The notes beneath the pieces are model-generated. The model did not search any database and had not been told where the DNA came from. It was given only the letters and a program-made list of their open reading frames with translations. From Metallyticus violacea (lineage: Eukaryota > Arthropoda > Insecta > Mantodea > Metallyticidae), in NCBI GenBank assembly GCA_030762175.1, contig CM060842.1, forward strand, positions 42,055,501-42,119,500: 64,000 nt of DNA, given 5' to 3'. The position numbers and the translations under genes were made by a program. This document shows, one piece after another, positions 10,810 through 22,839 of this stretch. Numbering within the stretch: position 1 is the first letter of the stretch; each line of letters begins with the position of its first letter.

Positions 10810-11900
10810 AGTATTTAATGCGTCCACCCTTGGCCTTAATTACCAGTTTCACTCGTTTGGGCATGGAGACAACGAGTTTATTACATATTTCACTTATTTC
10901 TGGGTCATTAAACTACATTTTTATCACAGCACAAAGCATCTTTTCTTTGGTGGTGTGTTCCATTGTCCTCATCCGTTTCTTGACCATCACCCAAAGATTC
11001 TCTATAGAAGAGATCCGGTGAAGTTCCAGGGCCGAGTCCAAATACTGAAAATCATTTTTCGCCAGGAAGTTTTTAACATTCCTCTAAGCATGTAATGCTG
11101 GAAAATCGCGTTTTCAATGTTAGTTTCCAGAAACTACATTTTTATCACAGCACAAAGCATCTTTTCTTTGGTGGTGTGTTCCATTGTCCTCATCCGTTTC
11201 TTGACCATCACCCAAAGATTCTCTATAGAAGAGATCCGGTGAAGTTCCAGGGCCGAGTCCAAATACTGAAAATCATTTTTCGCCAGGAAGTTTTTAACAT
11301 TCCTCTAAGCATGTCATGCTGGAAAATCGCGTTTTCAATGTTAGTTTCCAATGCCAATCTCTTCGGTTCTGGAGCTGCCCTTTCCTCTAAAATTGGAATG
11401 TACTTATCTATTCATCATTCCATCAATAGGAATCAAACCTTTAGTGCCCGTGAATGTAAAACAGCGTCAAAACATCTTCTTTTGTGGAAACTTTAACGTC
11501 TGTTTGATATGCTTCGGAAGATTTCCTGTCCATCGCTTCTCCTTACTTACATGAGTGCCATTCATCTCCTGTACTTCAAAATGACTTTCATCAGTAAGAA
11601 GGGTCCTTCTGCACTCTCCTTGTGACCAGTTCTGATATTTTCTAGCCCGTGTCAATCTCTTTTGCTTCATAGGACAGTCAATAGCTGCTTTCTAACCGTT
11701 CTTCAAACTTTCCGTCCAGCTTCTAGAAGACGCTTAGATGCACTGTTAAAACATCGATTTTTCATCCCTGCGGCCTCCATCTTTTTATAAATCAAAATTG
11801 TTCTTTTCAGGATTAATTTTGCTGGTTCTGATTAAATAGGATTCATCTTTACTGGCCGTTTTTCGTTTTCGGCTACTTTGTTCCGTCCTTTGAGGTGAAA
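10810..11900 (-). pseudogene. Tc1-like transposase pseudogene with internal duplication
   Basis: Read on the minus strand from 11900 downwards, the decayed protein shows an AGMKNRCFNSAS-like linker, then KRLTRARKYQNWSQGECRR followed by TDESHFEVQ. That segment is the family's W-DESxF region with the first catalytic Asp. It ends in SIENLWVMVKKRM, matching the PDLNPIENLW signature. The segment encoding the C-terminal part is present twice in tandem with a 221-bp period (10911-11352). Stops and frameshifts are frequent. Inverted repeats were not identified. Confidence 0.85.
10911..11352. repeat. 221-bp tandem duplication
   Basis: Two nearly identical 221-bp units start at 10911 and 11132, beginning AACTACATTTTTATCACAG. 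The few differences (for example ATGTAATGC versus ATGTCATGC) show that the duplication is much younger than the Tc1 pseudogene it lies in. Confidence 0.97.
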
Positions 11901-12430
11901 TTGACCCAATCTCATTTTTCCTTCTAATTATATTAACAGCACCTAAACTTAACATTGCATTCAGGTGCTTTCTGCCTCTAAGAAAGGCTATGAGCTCAGT
12001 GTGATACCTATTATGAATATAAATATGCGTGTTAAATAAACTGTAAAAACAGCTAGAACAACAAACAATTGCTTAACTTCTAATACAACCAATAAAAGCA
12101 ATAACTACAACTCAACTATCTCAACAATGGGTATCAATAATGCGGTGTAGAATTGTGGGAAACGGTTATTAGCACTGAATATCTTATAAAATTAAATTTA
12201 CCTGCTTGTTCACATTAATTTGCACAAGACTGTAGATTCATAGGCTGCCATACAGTGATGACGGCATCTTTGAGATTCATAGAGGATCCACTTTCCATTG
12301 CATATCAGCAACTTGTCAATACAAAACAAGTGTCAGCTTGTGTCGCCTTCTGAGTCTTTGTCAATTCTTGTGGAATCTAATGACCAAGTCTGTATCGTTT
12401 TCCTAGCTGATGGAATAGAGTCATATGAAT
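11901..12430. other. No gene recognised
   Basis: This lies between the Tc1 and mariner remnants. It may hold terminal parts of either, but I could not identify inverted repeats. Confidence 0.35.
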
Positions 12431-12720
12431 TCAGCACTGATGTTGAATTGCCGTGTCACGTCCTCATTATTCTAGTGGTGCTCGCCTCATTAATCATCTC
12501 ACTATTTCTGTTGGTCTTCCTGTCCGGACTCATCCTCAACTATTTCTTTGCCTTCCATGAACTTTGCGAACCATTTTGCATCCTCCGTTAATTCCCAGCA
12601 TTAGCACGGAAGACCTGCCATATTTTCCACTCTGCTGCAGTTGCACTGTTCCCCAGTTTCAATACATACAACATACAAGCCCTTCGGAGTGCTCATGTTT
12701 GACTGGCTGACACTAAGGCA
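12431..12720 (-). pseudogene. Mariner transposase remnant (N-terminal domain)
   Basis: Minus-strand frames give LYVLKLGNSATAAEWKIWQV, then WFAKFMEGKEIVEDES and GRPTEIV. These match the mariner N-terminus xKFCVKLGKSATETxxM...VFEWxxRFKEGRExVEDDPRxGRPST. The segment is the first helix-turn-helix of the paired-like DNA-binding domain. The frames are shifted relative to each other and interrupted by stops. The catalytic core is absent. Confidence 0.75.
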
Positions 12721-13319
12721 AATTGAACTACCAACTTAACAGCACAACTCTGTGCAACAATTTCTTTCCGCCTTAACTTCATCGTTGCACATTTAATTAT
12801 TGCCAGTGCTTGAAATTTGAGCATCGCAAAAGATCGACAGAAGGTTTTTGGTCAACTGTATACCAAATATAGAGACCTAAAGCTTATTATGTTTGCTTTT
12901 GCGGGTAACACGAACATTCCAGCAAAACTTCAATATCATTGCTTCTGTCTAATCCATGTCTGCTTCAGACAAAATGCTCAGAATGTTTGCTCACTGTTTT
13001 TTTCTAATTAAGCAATCCGAACACAAATATATATACTAAATTGAAACAGTTACAACATGCATTCTTCCTTTATTGAGCCTTACTGTTTAGGAAGCGGCCT
13101 CAATGGCCATGCAGTCGCTTCACGGTAGATCTGATCGAAAGTAAAACGACTCTCTCTTATAACTTTTTTCATCAGTCCAAAGATATGGTATTCTCAGCAT
13201 GAGAGAAAAAACCTAACGGCTCTCTACAAAATCAGATGACGTAAATGTTTTAGCCCTGAGATTACTGCATCTTTGAATTGCTAAGAAACGCTTTAAAGGG
13301 GAATCGTTCCATCTCCGAT
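12721..13319. other. No gene recognised
   Basis: A 64-codon frame at 12817-13011 is unrecognised. Nothing else is supported. Confidence 0.45.
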
Positions 13320-13765
13320 TAAGAGATAAATTTCGACAGTCAAACTCCGAATGCTTGCCACAATAATCTGTTCAAAGCAATTAAGACGGTACTATAGCAG
13401 GTGTTTCCTTGATGATGTTACAAATTTTCAGAGTAATGGAGAAGGGTAAATGTATGAATTTAAGACAGGAAATCCCAGTCCGGGAATGTCTCAGTCGCAA
13501 GCTATAAGCCAAAACCGTTTTTCGTAGGTTGCAGTAGGTATAAAGGATAAGCAAATGGGTCAACATGTAGATATACATCATGAAGCATTGAGAAAGAAAC
13601 TTCATAATGCACACAGATGATGGGAATTTAAAACAGTAATGTAATGAAAATGACATTATGTGTATCTGATATAGTTAGTCCCGAGTGATTTGAACTCGGG
13701 ACCTTTCGATTGACAGTCCCAAGCGTTACCGCCTGAACCATGCCGCTCAGTGACACATTCTTAAG
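13320..13765 (-). mobile_element. SINE-C copy 1, with tRNA-derived head
   Basis: On the minus strand the element starts near 13765 with a tRNA-like head. The A-box-like part is TGAGCGGCATGGTTCAGGCGG, and the B-box-like part is GAGTTCAAATC between GGTCCC and GGGACT arms. A body of about 355 bp follows and is shared with 18519-18893. The shared part ends at TTATCTCTT (minus strand) in both copies. The head plus long body is typical of a SINE with a LINE-like or unique tail. Confidence 0.75.
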
Positions 13766-16479
13766 GTTTGTTCTTTGGTTTTCGAGGCACTTGCAGAGAA
13801 AAAATAAAAAATGTAAATAATACTTTTACCAATATTTTAAATCTCTAAAATAACATAAGTAAATTATGATTTAAAAAAATACGAACACTAGTAGGAAATC
13901 TATTAAACGTGTGATATTTTGAGAATACTAGTCGAGAAAATCTCCTCAGCTTCCAGCAGAATGGCAGTGATAAGTTGAAAAAATTTGAAACCATCTTGTT
14001 TTTCAAATAAATTAGCTGCACTTCGTTAGTCTAAGCAGCATAGATTACTATTATGATATCTATAAAAGGGATTAAATTCAATCTTAATTAATTTAAAATT
14101 AATTTAAATAAATTTAAATAAATATAAACATAACTCCATTTTGATTTAAATTTTAAAATGTTCTCCCACGCTTTCAGTCCATTTAAAAAGAATATTTTCA
14201 ATTGACTATACATTTCCTGATGCCATTGGCCACCCATATCATTTAGAATATTGATGTGAAACGCTATGAGCGTAATATAATTTTATAGCAAATTTGATTT
14301 ACACAAACTGAGTTTGGTAAAACCTCCCAAATTTAAACATACTCTAGGCATTTCGTGAAGGAGGGGCATTTTTCTTGATATTAAACGAATAAATTACATC
14401 TCCTCATACAAATCCTCTCTTTATCTCTTCTTTTGTGCTATTTTAAATTCGAAAAGTTCAGCTTATAAAGTAAAATGCTTTGCTTAAATGAAATTTGTAA
14501 TGAAACTGATTAAAAATACATATAATTCAGGAAATAAGTATTATTCAGAACTTTTGTAGACAATAGTAGTAATAATAAACAAGTCGTAACAATAAAATCA
14601 TTTTTGAATAAGATTATTTATCAACAGAGCCTTAGCAAATATAACTTAACTAAATAAATTCATATTTTAATTTGTGCCCTTTAAAAGATTGCTTCTTTCT
14701 TCATATATAAAAAGAGCACACAAGTATTGACCACTCGCATGTGCCACTAACTGTGAGTAAGCAGTATCATTAAGTGTCAATAATTAACCGAAAACATTTT
14801 CTTAGCAATTTATGAAAAAAAAATTCAAATATACTAACTAGCATATTTACTTACCACTAGAATCATACAATATTTTCATTTGTTATGAAAGTTTTTAGGG
14901 GAATTTTCCAAGCGCCGACCATTGATATCTAAGGTATCCTCGGTCAAAACTCTTTGCTGTAATACTTTGCTTCTTAATACTGAACGGTTCCCTGGGAGTT
15001 TATTAACTAAAATAGGACATTTATCGATTTGGAACTTTAACATCGGAATATCTTTGTTCAAATCATGTTGCAGCTTGACTAGTCATCTGTGAATCGTATA
15101 TAAACTTTCGTGGTGCAATAGAAAACATGCGAACTATACCACTTTGCAAGTAATCAATCTTTACACTCAGCGGTAGTAACTGACTTAACCTTGCTAAAAT
15201 ATCTAACGAGCATGTCTCCGTCTACCATAGAAACCGTGTGGACTATATTGTGTGATTCTCCAAGTAACTTACATTTGAAAAGGTCCAAAGGGTAACTAGA
15301 GCGCAGTGTTTTAAAAAGATCTGTTTCCACAGGATATTATATTTATATTCAATTTAAAAAATAATATTTTGAAACGAAAATATAGTATGATTCTCTCTAG
15401 AATCCCCAAACTATTGACTATAAAAATGTATGCTATTTAGATAGAGTCGTTCTTGCATGTGTTACTGTCTAGTTTATATATCTTCCTATCCTCATCTCCC
15501 TGTTCACACAATGGAAGACTTTACAATCTGTGTCTTGTTTCTATTGTTTGGAATAGGCAAGGATGATTTCGAGAATAATGTGACGTAATCTTTTCTAGCG
15601 TGACCGGTTCTCCTGTTGTCTACTGGTAGAGATTGCTTCCGTACCAAGGAGATATAAAACGTTTAGATTTTTTTTTCAAAATTGGTAGTACCGAAGCCCT
15701 GTCCGTCAGCACGACCCAGTGACTTTGGTATTATAAAGTTTTATTCATTGTGTTATAAAGATTTTAATGTTATTTTACAGTTCCTTGTTTTGTTTAACTG
15801 TAATAGAAAATTGTGTGCTGTAACATTTTGAAGTTACTGTCAAATAAAACACTAAAAGTCTTTAAAAGTTCTTAAATTAAGATTTGGTAAAGTGTAAGCC
15901 TTATTTTCGCATGTTAGTCAAGTTTTGCTTACTATTAAATAAATCACAATATTTGTAAATTATCTTCTCCCATACTTGAAAGTTTATTAGCAGTAAGTAT
16001 ATTTATTTCAACAATAACTTCCGGATACATATATTAAAAACGTATCCATTACACGGGTCTAGCCAGACCGTTCGTGCTTCTATTTACACATAAGAAATAT
16101 TGAGGGGAAAAAACACAGAAATGCACAAATTACATATATAGAAACACTAAGTCGCTTACTAAAAAGTTTAGGAAATAACCCTCCCCAATTATGACAGAAA
16201 AAATGTCATTAATAAACATTTAAAATGTTTCATTACAGGACACTATACAAAAGAAATACCTAATTCAATATATATACATATAAGAAAAATAAAAAACCAA
16301 TAGAAGTACTCAAAAGTTAGTTCTATCCGGCCACATCTTGGAGGTTTTCCTTCTAGCATAGTTCATAATTGTACTCTAGGCGTCAGCTCTAGGGGGTCTA
16401 ATTGAATAATATATATAATTTTCTAATTTTCTACCGAAAATAGAGGGCAAGAGTTACAATTCACAAACACATTCAACTG
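13766..16479. other. No gene recognised
   Basis: This is a long AT-rich stretch without supported coding sequence. It includes AT low-complexity DNA around 14085-14160. A TCTACTGGTAGAG motif followed by a T-run near 15618-15678 faintly recalls a Pol III A box, but no B box was seen. Confidence 0.5.
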
Positions 16480-16481
16480 CA

Positions 16482-16540
16482 AAAAAAAAAAAAAAAAAAA
16501 AAAAAACCACACACACAACACACACACACACACACAAACC
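16482..16540. repeat. Poly-A followed by (CA)n
   Basis: A run of about 25 A is directly followed by an imperfect CA microsatellite. The upstream 100 bp show no recognisable retroposon body. Confidence 0.9.
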
Positions 16541-16849
16541 ATGGAAATCCTCGCGATTTAATGGACTCGCCCAGTGACCTTCATTGTTCCGCGTCACCGC
16601 ATCTCTGTTTGAACTGAATTTAGTGAAAGAGGTGTACCATCAAAGTGCTGCATTCAGAAATGGATTAAAATTTTAGAGAAAACAGGAAACTTTCTCATTC
16701 AAATTCAGGAGGCATTGAAAAGGAGTGATTACTGGCACCATTATCATCAAAACCAACACCTTGCAAAGAGACTAGTCTCCCATATGGCCAAGAGCAGGAG
16801 GAAAAAGATCTAAACTACTCGCTTACCGAATGTGCTTTGTTCAAGAAAT

Positions 16850-17127
16850 GGGTTTTTTGAACGGTGTTTAACGTCCGTTTTTGCTACAGAGGCACCACAG
16901 GCGATGAACACTGATGATACATGAGCTGAAATGATATACTGGAAAAGGGTTTACTTTTAAGGAAGGAATCATTCCAGGCCTAAGTTTAGGATACCTCCCC
17001 GGCATTTGCCATTTATGAGCACTGAGGAAGACGTGAAAAAAACCTGAGTGAGGGAGGACAGTCCTGGCGGGATTCGAACCCCAGACCTCCCCCCGTGCCT
17101 TAACGACCTCGGCCACCCCCTTGGCAA
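16850..17127 (-). mobile_element. SINE-B copy 1 (tRNA-derived, Ser/Leu-type head)
   Basis: On the minus strand the head reads GGTGGCCGAGGTCGTTAAGG (A box) and GGTCTGGGGTTCGAATCCCG (B box), then CCAGGACTGTCC. Body blocks shared by the family are a TCCTCAGT(G)CTCATAAATGGC region, AAATGCCGGGGAGGTA, CCTAAACTTAGGCCTGGAA and TATCATTTCA, ending GTTAAACAC. A perfect 10-bp TSD, TCAAGAAATG, occurs at 16840-16849 and 17128-17137. The head is a few bases shorter than in other copies. Confidence 0.92.
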
Positions 17128-17137
17128 TCAAGAAATG

Positions 17138-18518
17138 AATATGACGGACTACGAAAATGGGTTCGGTCATCTATCTCCCGATCTGAGGTTTCCCGGCCTT
17201 TCCTTTGAGGTCTACTGTATGAATACAAAAACTTTTAAGTTATGTGCCAAGAGATTACAGCAGTTGACGTCGCCACTTTGGCAGAAGTATTCCAGAATTT
17301 CGAAAAACGCGTAGAGATGTGCTTGGGTGTAGGAGATCCGATTTTCTATCGATGAAAGTGTGTGTGTATATATAAATTTGTAAGGCATTATCTAAATAAC
17401 AAAATTTCGTAGACAATAATGTGGGGCCTCTTGTGAGAGAACCATTCTGTACTTGTTAGTGTTAATTTTTGTGGCAGTTTATCACATTCATATGTGTATA
17501 ACTGAGTTTACTCCCTAATTATAGAGGTATAAAATTATGGGGTGCCAATATGCTCCAGTTAACCGAAGAATGTTAGTTACAAATTCACCTTTTCTGGCCG
17601 AGGTCAAATCATTTTAAATAAATCGCTGTATTTCAACAAATAACCGCATTGTCATATTAGTATTAAAAGACGTTTTAGGTAAAGTATTTTTGCAACAAAA
17701 CCCGTGCAGATTTGTATGGTGCTGTACATCGATGAAAGTATTTCGTAGCCAGTAAGTGTACATTTTATTGCTAGTTGTTATTGGCGTAGATCCCTCATGT
17801 TAGTCAAGCATGACGTAACGTGTCTGAACACCCCTTGTGTTGGTTTTTGTGGCCGTGTTGTTTTTACACCCTTAACGAACCGTAGCTATGTTTTTTGTTT
17901 TTCTTTAGTTTTGCTTTTTGATTCGTGTGAAATTCTCCCCAACGACTGAAATCTTTTTGGGGCCTGTACTTTTTTTCTTCTTCCAGATTTCTGCAGGTCC
18001 GAGAGGCTATAGGGAGCCTGGACTGAATCACCCCGAAACGTGGCCTTACAGTAACCTGGTAGGTCTATCAGCAAAGTTGGTGTTGTCCTAGTTGGATCCC
18101 TTGTTACAGAAGACTGTGTTGGCCAAGAAAAGCGCTTATTATCTTCTGGAATTTCAAAATAAGTTTTATATGAGTTGCTGTCATTTAATTCTCTTCAGAG
18201 CAGTGGTTCTCAAAAGATAATCAATTAGTTTGTTATTCCTTAGGTTAGCTACAATAAGCAAATCACATTACTACGAGAATATTTTGCAATAATAAGATAA
18301 ACTATTATAAAGGAATTGTTTTGAATTTCAGTTCAGTAAATATATATATTAGAGGTCCGCCCTGAACAATTAGCATTTGGGGACCCAATAACCTTGAGGC
18401 CTACACCTATCGTTACAAAATTACACATATAATATAAGCTAATAAGTGTTATCGTTTCATTATAAACCATATTTTAATTTGTACCTTGCCATCCATTTAT
18501 TTGGGCCTAGCTGTACAC
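17138..18518. other. No gene recognised
   Basis: Only short unrecognised frames occur, such as an 88-codon frame that runs out of the SINE. A 62-codon minus frame at 17886-18074 is K/S-rich and unassigned. Confidence 0.45.
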
Positions 18519-18893
18519 AAGAGATAAATTTCGACAGTCAAACTCCGAACGCTTGCCACAATAATCTGTTCAAAGCAATTAAGACGGTACTATAGCAGGT
18601 GTTTCCTTGATGATGTTATAAATTTTCAAAATAATGGAGAAGGGCAAATGTATGAATTTAAGACAGGAAATCCCAGTCCGGGAATGTCTCAGTCGCAAGC
18701 TATAAGCCAATCCCGTTTTTCGTATGTTGCAGTAGGTATAACATTAGTATAAGAATAGGCAAATGGGTCAACATGTAGATGTACATCATGAAGGATTGGG
18801 GAAAAAACTTCATAATGCAACACAGATGATGGGAATTTAAAACAGTAATGTAATGAAAATGACATTAAGTGTATCTGATATAGTTAGTCCCGA
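18519..18893 (-). mobile_element. SINE-C copy 2, 5'-truncated
   Basis: It is about 95% like the body of 13320-13680, including TCAAACTCCGAA, CTTGCCACAATAATCTGTTC and AGGAAATCCCAGTCCGGGAA. The match stops exactly where the tRNA head begins in copy 1 (at TTAGTCCCGA on the + strand). Loss of the 5' end fits incomplete reverse transcription. No convincing TSD was found. Confidence 0.85.
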
Positions 18894-21778
18894 TATACAA
18901 GTGTTTAGTAGACTGCATCCTGTGATTTCAAGTTGAAGCTTACACTCGATCAGCCATGCCATATACGGTTGCGAAACAGGAAGGCCACAGAACTTGCTAC
19001 GACGTTGTCATTCCTGCATCGAAACTCGGTGGGGGTGACGCCATTTAGAACAACTATTACAAATGTTTTCACAACTTGTGAAAGTAGTAAAGCATAATAA
19101 AAGTATTGCATTTATTAACAAATATTCATAAATTTTCTTATGTCACTTTCATGGGTATCCGAAAACAATTTTGGGGATATAATCTGCGACTGAGGCGTTT
19201 CCGGACCAGGATTTCCTATCTCAAATTCTGAAAGTTTTTATCATCACAGAAACGTTCCATATAAGACAGAATACAATACATATGCAACACTTTAAATATA
19301 AACCATAGCATTAACGGATAATGAATAGGGTTAAATTAATAGAATACATTTTGTAATTTAGAAACTGTAAACTAGCCTAAAATATTTGTCTTATTAAGAA
19401 ACATTTTGAAAATGCTCACCGCTTACTTGAGACGAGTGTTGTAGTGTATAAACAAAAGCTGGTGCAGACGAACTTTTAGATGAGCTTATGAGAAAATAGC
19501 CCACATTTCTGAATCAAAGTACTTCACAAACTTTAAATTCCAAAAATATTCTACTAACTTTGCCCTATCCGTTTATTCGTTAATGATGCGAGTTCCCTCG
19601 CATTTCTTGATTCATGAGAATGCGTTTGAAATCTTTCCTGTTCTGCCAATTGTTAGTGGTACCTTGTGGCGCACCTTGCGCTGCCATCTTCCGGGATCAT
19701 TGTTTCGGAAAGGAAGCCCAAATAATTTGATGGCATAATATTTTAACTAGTCCTAATCAATATTTATTTACGAGTTTTATTTTTATAATTTTATAAGTTA
19801 TCATCATTTTCTGAAAGAATTTTCTTCATGATAAAGCTTTTGAGAATCTCTGCTTAACACAATAACAACAAAAGAAAGTTCTACATTAGAAATGGCACTA
19901 AAAACTGTGTATTATTCCCATAAATTATGTGTTTAAAAAAATCATGTGCTTTTCACCAAGAAAACCTTATCTGTAGATGTATTGGCCGTTGTAAAGTAGT
20001 TTGATGCAACAGCATTAGCACTTTGCACCTTGTGCTTTACCTTACCAATATGAGCTGTAGTTTGTTATTATCAAGAAGAAGGCGGTCTTTAGGGACTAAC
20101 TATAAGGCAGCAGGACCATACATTATGATGTAGTTAGCAACTAATGGTATTGGATGTTGTGTTTTCAAATATGAAATATAGTAACATCCTAAACCCGCTA
20201 ATAAAATATTTTCATTCTATGTATCGAGAATATTTCTCACTATTTGCTCACTAATACATTATTTTTATGCCTAGGCACCAAATCAACTTATCCATGCGCA
20301 TATAAACAGATAAAACGGTCTAAGTTGATGTTTTATTTTTCTACGTCACTTTATTGTTCCACAATCTCAGGCAAAATATAATTCACTCAGGATGGACGCG
20401 TATGCACATTTCCTAAAGCAACCGTAGCTATCTTCAAGCAGGTACTCTCATTGAATCTTGCAAGGGTTAACTTGAGTAAGTAATAATTGTGAAATTGTGG
20501 TAGATATATGTTAGAATAAGGAACTGATTGTAATGCCATGTCTCTGTTGCTTGCATTGTGTTACAGTGGCACTATTGGAAATTTGGCATAAAGTGTATAA
20601 CTCGGAAAGTAGGACATGACCCAAACTCTTAGAGGAGCAAAAATGGGAGTTATTAAAAGCATAATGTCCAACAATTACATTGTTATGTACGCCTTTCACA
20701 ATCCCCCCCCCTTCCCCTTGTTAGCAGCAGGCAAGCGAGCGGGAGATTCTCCTCTGCACGCGTTTGGTTCAGGCCATACTTTCCGAGCTGTAAAATCTGC
20801 TTTGCTGTGTTGAGGGTATCTATGTTGAAGTGTTCTATGTACAGATAACATCAGTAAGTTGATCACTTCAGTTAATGCAAAGGGCGCACGTCGAGCTCAT
20901 AAGATACTGTGATCTAATGTTTACTTTATATGTTCATATATAAGTAAGTCTGAAGCCATATTATCAAATAGGTCTATTGAAATACAAATAGACTGTCAAA
21001 ATCAATTTGCAGTAACATAGCGTAGCTGAATCATAAAGTTCGTGAGCTTGCTTTCTAAAATTTCTAATAAAGTTGTATAAAAGCACTTGTATTATGCATA
21101 ATGTCAATTACAGTTAGGAAAAAAATCACAAAATAAAGTTATGGCAACTTAAAATGTTTTAAATTACATAACATTACTTCGTAATGTCTAAAATATTATG
21201 TCTTTAAATGGTGCAATGAAATATCTCACTGCTTTAAATAAACGTGAAATTTCTCTGAATTTGTGTAAGTTTCGAACCATATACTAATAGAGACAAAAAG
21301 AGACTGAATTTTCTTGGCTCCGCCGTGCTATTTAAACAACTTCTTTCCTTACTTTCTTGTATTATATATAAGTTCCCAGGTGTATGGAAGACTGCGGCTG
21401 TGCAGGAGTAGCAGCTGATCGTTTGTGACCAACATAGCATACGGCCAGGTACATTTTGAATTCATTCCTGTCAACAAGGAGACGTATGCTGCCATTCTTA
21501 GGCGTATCTGTGATGCAATGCGACGAAAGATGCCTTATGTTTTGGTACAACTTTAACAGACGCACAGGTCCCGGACCGTACTTGCTTTTATGATATATTT
21601 CATATGTTTGATTTAACACAAGATATTACATTAGATATTCACAATAAGATATAGTCAACAATAAAACCACACAAAGAAATCAATATTCATATACAAAAAA
21701 TAAAAAAAATAAGAAAAACCAGAAGCATATTTTTTAAAAATATTCAAAATACATATGCAATTATAAAGAAAGACCATT
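18894..21778. other. No gene recognised
   Basis: A GC-richer patch lies at 20701-20900, starting with a run of nine C, but it has no recognisable domain or tRNA box. Around 19190-19210 the minus strand carries TCCGGAAACGCCTCAG. This resembles the 5' untranslated part of the DUF4817-type elements, and may be a small fragment. Confidence 0.4.
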
Positions 21779-22519
21779 ATGGATTCAGTCATTTGTTTTT
21801 CCCTAGCCTTTTTAGACCTGAGCTGTCTCACTTATTTACCTAATTTCTCCTCTTCTTCTCTGCCTACCAGCAGGACCCAGTACGACTATCTCCCTCTGTT
21901 TGATCCTGTAAAGGAGTGTGGTAGGTACATTTCTTTCCATTCTTCCGTACCTTTACATCCGTTCATGATTTCCTCTCCTCGGAGATAAAACAAATTCTCC
22001 GCTCATATTCGTCAGTGATGTTAATCATCCGCCATGCCTCTAGTCTGAGCCATGGCGAGCCCCTAACTTGTGAGTTTGGTCCTTATTTTGATGTACTGCT
22101 CCATCCCCTATTCTGATGTTAGCCCCTATTTTACTTCTAGCAAAATCATCTCTCTGCATTGCGCAGTTGTCTGCTGCCTATTCATATCCCTCAAGCAGTT
22201 CCTAACGCGCTATTTTTATCCTTCTGACCCCCAAACAAATGGAGCCCATCCCCATTGTTTCTAGTCCCTTTCTTAATTTGGATGCACATGTTTTATTCCT
22301 TCCCATCTCCAGCTATTCATGATTGCACATTGCCCTAATTAAAGTTTGATTTCCAAGAATAATTCGCAGCTAGTATTTCACGTCTCTGATTTTACTTTCT
22401 ACGGTCTCGTTGTAGGACCCGAATCCGCTCTTAATTTCAGTTACCTGTGCTCCTACCCAGCCCCAAAATTCCTTTCAGAAAACATGTCCTCACTGAATCT
22501 TCTTAGTTCTTAGTTTGTT
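21779..22519. other. Pyrimidine-rich stretch, unclassified
   Basis: About 740 bp have a clear C+T excess on the + strand and contain a CCTACCCAGCCCCAAAATTC-TTTCAG run that imitates a splice acceptor. Open frames of 64-69 codons have no recognisable family. It could be a decayed repeat or a strand-asymmetric intron segment. Confidence 0.35.
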
Positions 22520-22552
22520 CCCATTTCCATTTCCATTTCCATATGTCCATAT
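22520..22552. repeat. Short (CCATTT)n tract
   Basis: Three to four tandem CCATTT units pass into two CCATATGT units. Confidence 0.8.
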
Positions 22553-22584
22553 GTCATTACAGATAATAGGCGTTATTATTGACA

Positions 22585-22700
22585 AGGAAAGAGCATGTTA
22601 GCTCTGGGTGAGCTAATTTCTTGCACAGCATAGCATACCTGTCCTCCCATATCCTCCAGATCTGACTCCAACTGATTTCTGCCTGTTTTCGCATTAGTAA
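22585..22700 (+). pseudogene. Mariner transposase remnant (C-terminal catalytic region)
   Basis: One frame contains FLAQHSIPVLPYPPDLTPTD followed by FCLFSH and then stops. This matches the mariner stretch xFLAxxxIPVLxHPPYSPDLAPxDFFLFP, which holds the last catalytic Asp. A short deletion removed the YS of YSPDL. The sequence is about 40 codons long and differs from the other mariner remnants here. Confidence 0.75.
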
Positions 22701-22839
22701 AGGCGTGGATATTGCCCCAGTTAAGCTGATTATTTTCTTCGAACTTCAGAACAACGTTTGACATATTAAGTTTTAACTCCGAGTATAACTAAAAGGTATT
22801 TCAAAACTTTAAGAACATATTCCTCTCACGTTACATGAA

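Noticed and set aside
15600..15690. Pol III A-box-like motif with T-run
   Set aside because: No B box at a suitable distance and no match to the SINE families.
22430..22480. Splice acceptor with strong pyrimidine tract (CCTTTCAG)
   Set aside because: The following sequence has no coherent reading frame and no donor at a reasonable distance, and the whole 740 bp are pyrimidine-rich.
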